In this document: piece by piece, positions 50,467 to 54,717 of the stretch
How positions within the stretch are numbered: position 1 is the first letter of the stretch
Layout: the number at the start of each line of letters is the position of its first letter
Made by a program: the position numbers and the translations under genes
Source: Hydrogenophaga sp.
GTDB lineage: Bacteria; Pseudomonadota; Gammaproteobacteria; Burkholderiales; Burkholderiaceae_C
NCBI GenBank assembly: GCA_021154985.1
Contig: JAJNQE010000123.1
Coordinates: 1-54,717, forward strand
DNA length: 54,717 nt
Reading direction: 5' to 3'
The notes under the pieces: model-generated
What the model was told of the DNA's origin: nothing
The model's database searches: none
The model's input: the letters and a program-made list of their open reading frames with translations, nothing else

Positions 50467-51737
50467 GGTTTCACTCCAACCGTGGTGTCAACCCAGAGGT
50501 ATTCCAGTCGTGCCCACAGGCCGGCGGTTTCACGTTCCAGCACCAAGCGCTCCAGCGCCAGATTCAGCGCGTCGCGGCGTGCCTGCAGCACAGGCCCGAG
50601 GCCTTCGCGCCCTCCCCGGTAGGCGGCGAGTGCAGCGTCCACCCGCTGCGTGGCCAGCGGCTGGCGCCGGGCATCCAGCAAGGCCAGCCGGTCCAGCCCG
50701 GCGCGCCAGTCTTGCTGCCAGCGCTGCACCTGCAACACCCGCTCACGCATCTGCTCCTCGCGCTCGGCCTCCAGCTCGTTCACACGGGCCAGGCGCGCGG
50801 CCAGCTCGCGCTGCTGGCGCTGCGACCGGTCCCACTGCAGCGGCACCGACACGCCGATGGACACCATGTTGGAGAACTGCGAGCCGCGCTGGCTGAACAT
50901 GAACTCCGCGCTCCAGTCGGGCTTGAGTTCTTGCCGCGCCAGCTCGGCCTCGGCGCGGGCCACGGCCTCGCGGGCTTGCAGAGCGGCGAGGTCGGGAAGC
51001 TGAGATGCGTTGTCGGTCGTGACTTGTGCGAGTTGCATCGGCGGCAATCCAGCCAAAGGGTGATCGGGCGGGCCACCGGTGAAGCGCGCCAGCGTGAGCC
51101 GCGCGTTGTTCAGGTCGGCCTGCGCACCGATCAAGCCCTGCTCCAACTGGGCCTGCGCTTCGCGCGCGGCCAGCGCGTCGGCGCTGACACCTCGACCACT
51201 TCGCACAGCCGCGTCCGTGGTCTGCACCAGCACACGCGCCTCTTCGATCTGCGCCCGCAGCAGTTGCAGGCGCTGCTCCTGCAAGCGCCGATCCAGCCAG
51301 GCCTGGGCCACTTCGGTCTGCAGCGCGGCCACGCGCACCGCGCGCTCGCTCATTGCAGCATCGGCCTCTCGCTCAAAGCGCTCGCCCCGCGCGCGGCGTT
51401 TGTCTGCGCCGGGCAGCGTCTGCATGAGCCCGATCGAGCGCATGGTCATGAAATCGCGCGTGGTGCTGAAACGGTCTGCCCCGTCCACCGGCAGGTTGTC
51501 CAGCGAGAGGCGCAACACCGGGTCGGGGCGCTGCGCGGCGGCCACCGCCATCTCGCGCGCACCCTGAGCGGCGGCGCTTGATGCGTCGAGGCTGCGCGAG
51601 CGCGCCACGGCTGCGCTCACCGCAGCGCTCAGGCTCAGCGGTTCAACAGCGAGGGCAGGCACGATGGGCGTGATGGCCGCGAGCACACCCGCAAAAGCGA
51701 GCGCGCCACGCGCAAGAAAAAACGAAAGGTGTTCCAT
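50463..51737 (-). CDS. cusC: CusC-type outer-membrane efflux protein (TolC family)
   Basis: A 424-residue outer-membrane factor with a signal peptide (ending near residue 31, PALAVE) and the two repeated coiled-coil halves of the TolC family (EAQAQLEQGLIGAQADLNNA; LAARLARVNELEAEREEQMR). It forms the exit duct for CusBA. First of the three pump genes; a small exported protein is encoded 93 bases upstream. Confidence 0.93.
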   Translation of the reverse strand: MEHLSFFLARGALAFAGVLAAITPIVPALAVEPLSLSAAVSAAVARSRSLDASSAAAQGAREMAVAAAQRPDPVLRLSLDNLPVDGADRFSTTRDFMTMRSIGLMQTLPGADKRRARGERFEREADAAMSERAVRVAALQTEVAQAWLDRRLQEQRLQLLRAQIEEARVLVQTTDAAVRSGRGVSADALAAREAQAQLEQGLIGAQADLNNARLTLARFTGGPPDHPLAGLPPMQLAQVTTDNASQLPDLAALQAREAVARAEAELARQELKPDWSAEFMFSQRGSQFSNMVSIGVSVPLQWDRSQRQQRELAARLARVNELEAEREEQMRERVLQVQRWQQDWRAGLDRLALLDARRQPLATQRVDAALAAYRGGREGLGPVLQARRDALNLALERLVLERETAGLWARLEYLWVDTTVGVKP

Positions 51738-51830
51738 GTCCGATCTCCGAAGCGAGCGCGCCCGGGCACAGTGACCCGACCAGCGCGCGACAGCAGCACC
51801 ACCGATGGGTGGGCTGCGCTGTGCGAGGGA

Positions 51831-52181
51831 TCAGACGGAAGTGGGAGGGCGCCAGAGGCGCGAGGGCTGGCCTGGCGGGTGCATACGCCAGACAGGGTCC
51901 CTGAGCGACGAAGTCGCCTGGGCCTGGAACTCAAGGAGGGCAAAAGGCGCCAACCACACCGCAGGCGCATGCAGGCTCTGGCCGGGCTTGCACAGCTCAC
52001 CGGTGCGCTCGAAGGTGGCCGCATCGTTGCAGCAGTCTTCCATGGCATCGATCAAGTCGCCCATGTCGACGTTCATGCTCATCCCCGACTGCATGGGGCA
52101 AGGCACCGCCACCACCTGCAAGGCCGCAAAACCTTGCAAGGGCAGCAGAAGACAGAGGACGAGGGAGAGCAGACGGCGCAT
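51831..52181 (-). CDS. Small exported Cys/Met-containing protein of the cus operon
   Basis: A 116-residue protein with a signal peptide (residues 1-19). The mature start holds metal-type residues: PCPMQSGMSMNVDMGDLIDA, then EDCCNDAATF and ELCKPGQ. Together these are 4 Cys and several Met residues, suggesting periplasmic copper or silver binding. Similar short genes precede cusC in some Burkholderiales copper islands, from general knowledge; no named family. Probably the first gene of the cus operon. Confidence 0.7.
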   Translation of the reverse strand: MRRLLSLVLCLLLPLQGFAALQVVAVPCPMQSGMSMNVDMGDLIDAMEDCCNDAATFERTGELCKPGQSLHAPAVWLAPFALLEFQAQATSSLRDPVWRMHPPGQPSRLWRPPTSV

Positions 52182-52331
52182 CGCAATGAGTGTAGCGGCT
52201 CGGTATGCCTCGGTACCAGGGAATTCTTCATACCCTGATGCGCATTTCTAGGTCCTACGGAACAGCGCAAACGATGGCTTCTGCTGTCGTCGGGGTGGCA
52301 AGCGGGTTGAGAAACGCACGACGGTAGCGGT

Positions 52332-52510
52332 TTAAGTCGCACTTAAGTCGCAGTGGAAAAAGATGACATCGCCGTATTGGAGTCCTGCCTGCTCGGCGGG
52401 GCTACCAGAATCTACGTTGGACACCAGCGCACCTTCAGGCTTGTCGAGCTTGAACGAATCGGCCAGCGCCTGATTCACTTCTTGAACAGCCACGCCCAGG
52501 CGCGCATGGC
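52332..52510 (-). pseudogene. PDZ-domain fragment of an HtrA/DegP-like protease
   Basis: The readable part is RLGVAVQEVNQALADSFKLD followed by PEGALVSNVDSGSPAEQAGL and QYGDVI, a PDZ domain of the HtrA/DegP kind. Protease domain and C-terminus are missing; the frame ends in FFHCDLSAT and a stop unrelated to the family. At the 5' side it joins the broken AI-2E transporter gene at about 52500-52520, marking a deletion junction. Confidence 0.75.
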
Positions 52511-52518
52511 TGGCCTTG

Positions 52519-53418
52519 TGCGCGGATGCGTTGTCCCACGATGTGCGCATTGAGAAAGTATTCCAGTTTGTGGATGCCGACCAACCACCCCAGAGAGAGC
52601 GCAGCCACGCCCAGCGATTGGGTCAAACTGACCACAACGATCATGGTGTTGGAGATCAGGTTTCCCAACACGGGCACCAGACTGGCGATAAAAGTCGCGA
52701 ATACAAGAGTGCCGGCGAGCGGGATGGGGGTTCCCAGCAAAGGCAGTACTCCCAACAGTTAGACCGCAGTGAGTGCAGTGTTCACGGCAGCGATGCGGAA
52801 TTGGGCAAACACCACCGCAGTAAAGCTCGCGACGAGACCCTGAAACTGCTGGCTCACGGCCGAACTCATGGGTGGCCTGCTGCCTCCGCTGTTTTCCTTT
52901 TCTGTCCTTTGAAGCGTGAGCAGCGCGCCAATTACGACACCAGCGATGGCATACCCAACTCCGCGAACCGTGTGGCCACCCCAGAGCTGTACTTGTGAAG
53001 CGTGAGAGGTGAGCCACTCCACGGCAGCGGCTCGCAACGTCTCGAGAGATGCGGGCACGTGGCTGGCCAGCCACGGTGGTAACAACAGTCGCAACTGGTC
53101 CAGAGAGACCGCCATTTGTTGTAGTACCGCTGCGTAGCCACCGCCTGTGCCCGTCGCCTCGGACGCTCGCTCAACGATCAGTGACACTGTCTGCACGACC
53201 ACCAGAACAAAGAGAGTGAGCCCCAGTCCTTGCGCGTAGCGGATAGTAGGCCAGATGCGGCGGAGCACCGAAGAGGTTGCGCGCGCGCCACCATAGGTGA
53301 GCAGTGCGGCGAACAAAGCGGGTGTCAGGTGCAGCGACAAGATGGGCACCCAAAGCAGCGCAATGCCCAAAACCGAAATGAAGGCAGCACTCAGTTTGAA
53401 GTCGGGCGATGAGGGCAT
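52519..53418 (-). pseudogene. AI-2E family transporter with in-frame stop and lost C-terminus
   Basis: The frame from ATG 53418 encodes a multi-helix protein (FISVLGIALLWVPILSLHLT; LGLTLFVLVVVQTVSLIVER) and stops at TAA 52759-52761. The same frame resumes directly after the stop with LLGVLPLLGTPIPLAGTLVF and SLVPVLGNLISNTMIVVVSL, then KLEYFLNAHIVGQRIRA, all family motifs of the AI-2E (YdiK/PerM) transporters. Thus a single codon, probably once Tyr, became a stop, and the last 40 or so residues were lost at the HtrA junction. Confidence 0.85.
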
Positions 53419-53470
53419 GTTGCAGTTCTCAAATTCTCAATATTTCCCGCTCGAGCACATTGGTGCGGTC

Positions 53471-54553
53471 CTAAACTGCAACGGAGTCATTGGGCCCAGG
53501 ATCTTGTTGCGTTCGATCTACACGTTGCGCAGGAATGCGCTTGTTCACCAGCGCAGTGACATCCAGCAAGGCGCCTGTCAGCCCGAGTCCCCCTGGAGCG
53601 GCGAGATAGCGCGATCGCCACACAGGCCCAAACTTGTTCTTGTACGCTCTCAGACCTTGGAAGTTGTAGAAATGCTCGCCATTGCGAAACATTGCTGTTC
53701 CCAGTCGATGCCATAGAGGGGCCAAGGGGCGGGAGTCCAAGCCCGCAAGGGGGGCCATGCCGAGGTTGAAGAACGCAAACCCCTCGCTCGCTCCCCACAG
53801 CATGAGCTCTGTAAAAAGAAACTCCATGGTTCCGTCGGGAGCATCCTGTCGGTGTCGCATCAGGTCGATGGACAACTCCCCCTTTCCATCAGCGGTCCAG
53901 AGATTGGCGAAGGCAACGATCCTGTCGCCTTGCTTGACGACCCCGAAGCGGAAGTTGCTGAGGTATCGATCATCAAAACGGCCCAACGAAAATCCCTTTT
54001 CGTGTGCGCCCTTGCTGTTGAGCCATGAGTCGGACACCTCTCGAAACTCTGCCTTGTACTGCGGTGCCCGCTCTACCGACACGATCTCGAAAACCAGTCC
54101 GTCTCGCTGCGCACGCTTTTGGGTGCGTCGCAGGTTGGCGCGGCTCGGGCCTTCAAGAGAGAAATCGTGCAAAGAAACCAGCGCCTCTTCACCCATCTTG
54201 ATCGCTACAAGCCCGACATCCGCGTACATGCCCAATCGGGTATCGCCCACCTGATAGAAGACCGGTCGAGCTCCGTGGCGATCCGTCAGCTCTCTGATTC
54301 GCCACACGAGTCGTTCCGCCGCTTGGGGTGAGCCAATGGGATCGCCCATCACGATCCAGCTGCGGCCCTGAACCTGGTACATCAAGAATGCATCTTCCTC
54401 ATCATCAAAGAGGATCCGCTTGTCTCCCAGCAGGGCCAGTGCTGCGTCAGCCACTGGCCAGCCTGTGATGATCCTTGAGACTTTTGCAAGATCGTCTGAC
54501 GTGGGCACTTCGCGACCGACTGGCTGCGGGCGCATGAGCTGCCACAGCGCCAT
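53471..54553 (-). CDS. MprF-type lysyl-phosphatidylglycerol synthase domain, stand-alone (probably truncated)
   Basis: About 360 residues matching only the C-terminal catalytic half of MprF/LpiA (DUF2156): LALLGDKRILFDDEEDAFLM, YQVQGRSWIVMGDPIG, SRANLRRTQKRAQRDGL, FNLGMAPLAGLDSRPLAPLW and FYNFQGLRAYKNKFGPVWRS. Full-length MprF has an N-terminal flippase of about 14 helices, absent here. ATG 54553 starts the homology; codons further upstream (to 54667) overlap the PepSY gene and are not conserved. It may make aminoacylated lipid or be a dead fragment. Confidence 0.75.
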   Translation of the reverse strand: MALWQLMRPQPVGREVPTSDDLAKVSRIITGWPVADAALALLGDKRILFDDEEDAFLMYQVQGRSWIVMGDPIGSPQAAERLVWRIRELTDRHGARPVFYQVGDTRLGMYADVGLVAIKMGEEALVSLHDFSLEGPSRANLRRTQKRAQRDGLVFEIVSVERAPQYKAEFREVSDSWLNSKGAHEKGFSLGRFDDRYLSNFRFGVVKQGDRIVAFANLWTADGKGELSIDLMRHRQDAPDGTMEFLFTELMLWGASEGFAFFNLGMAPLAGLDSRPLAPLWHRLGTAMFRNGEHFYNFQGLRAYKNKFGPVWRSRYLAAPGGLGLTGALLDVTALVNKRIPAQRVDRTQQDPGPNDSVAV

Positions 54554-54578
54554 GGCAATGCGCCCCTCCGGTATCTGA

Positions 54579-54717
54579 TCAAGAGTCGTCTTTGTCGTTG
54601 CCCTGGTCAGCCTTGTCGAGCTGGCTGGAGATGACTTTGCCGTCGGCTGCATCGACCTTGACATCAAAGACTTTGGCGTCGGCCGTGACGACCTCCACCT
54701 CGTAGTGCACAGCGCCT
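54579..54717 (-). CDS. PepSY-domain protein, C-terminal part (runs off the window)
   Basis: The last 45 codons are seen: AVHYEVEVVTADAKVFDVKV then DAADGKVISSQLDK, ending in an acidic tail QGNDKDDS. This is the end of a PepSY repeat, found in small periplasmic proteins that bind metals or inhibit proteases. Its stop is 26 bases before the MprF-domain ATG, so the two may be co-transcribed. Confidence 0.8.
   Translation of the reverse strand, partial: GAVHYEVEVVTADAKVFDVKVDAADGKVISSQLDKADQGNDKDDS

Overview
The window is GC-rich DNA from a betaproteobacterium of the order Burkholderiales, most likely family Comamonadaceae (Hydrogenophaga, Acidovorax or Variovorax type). I base this on codon use, gene content (Bug-type binding protein, DUF4148 protein, urease cluster with hupE/ureJ between ureA and ureB) and dispersed repeats typical of such genomes. 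The genus is inferred; no search was possible.

Layout. 1-5259: end of a cysteine hydrolase, a lactonase-family metallo-beta-lactamase-fold enzyme, an unknown protein, and a complete polar amino acid ABC importer with a sigma-54-like promoter in front. 5297-9449: TPP riboswitch plus thiC, a small helix-turn-helix regulator, a small CxxC protein and a Bug-type binding protein. 9668-11206: an AT-richer insert with a GIY-YIG-like and a HEPN-like protein. 11389-20966: a LuxR-type response regulator and a giant NCS1 permease/histidine kinase/receiver fusion, divergent from the urease genes ureA-hupE-ureBCEFG (no ureD in view). Two back-to-back sigma-54-like elements lie between them, suggesting nitrogen control. 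20991-24979: tRNA-Ser, a Fur-box gene pair, a DUF4148 protein and a metal-type two-component system. 24989-34337: conserved chromosome: hemW, rdgB, rph, a PP2C phosphatase and a Ser/Thr kinase in one overlapping minus-strand run; then yicC, gmk, rpoZ, spoT and greB.

34422-54717 is accessory DNA. It opens with an orphan 3' half of a tRNA (arginine-like), the usual scar of an integrated element. It carries a HigBA-like toxin-antitoxin pair, an IS3-family element, and a divergent cassette: small genes on one side; an XRE-ImmA/IrrE protein, a PIN protein, a zinc-dependent phospholipase-like protein, a lipoprotein and a membrane-anchored DUF2235 hydrolase on the other. It ends in copper/silver functions: broken multicopper oxidase and P-type ATPase remnants, an IS3 relic, an intact cusCBA-type efflux operon with a CusF-like domain fused to CusB, and decayed stress genes (AI-2E transporter with an in-frame stop, HtrA PDZ fragment, stand-alone MprF synthase domain, PepSY protein).

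The two most unusual items are the sensor-permease kinase facing urease (11389-16337) and the XRE-protease/PIN/lipase cassette (38089-43341).
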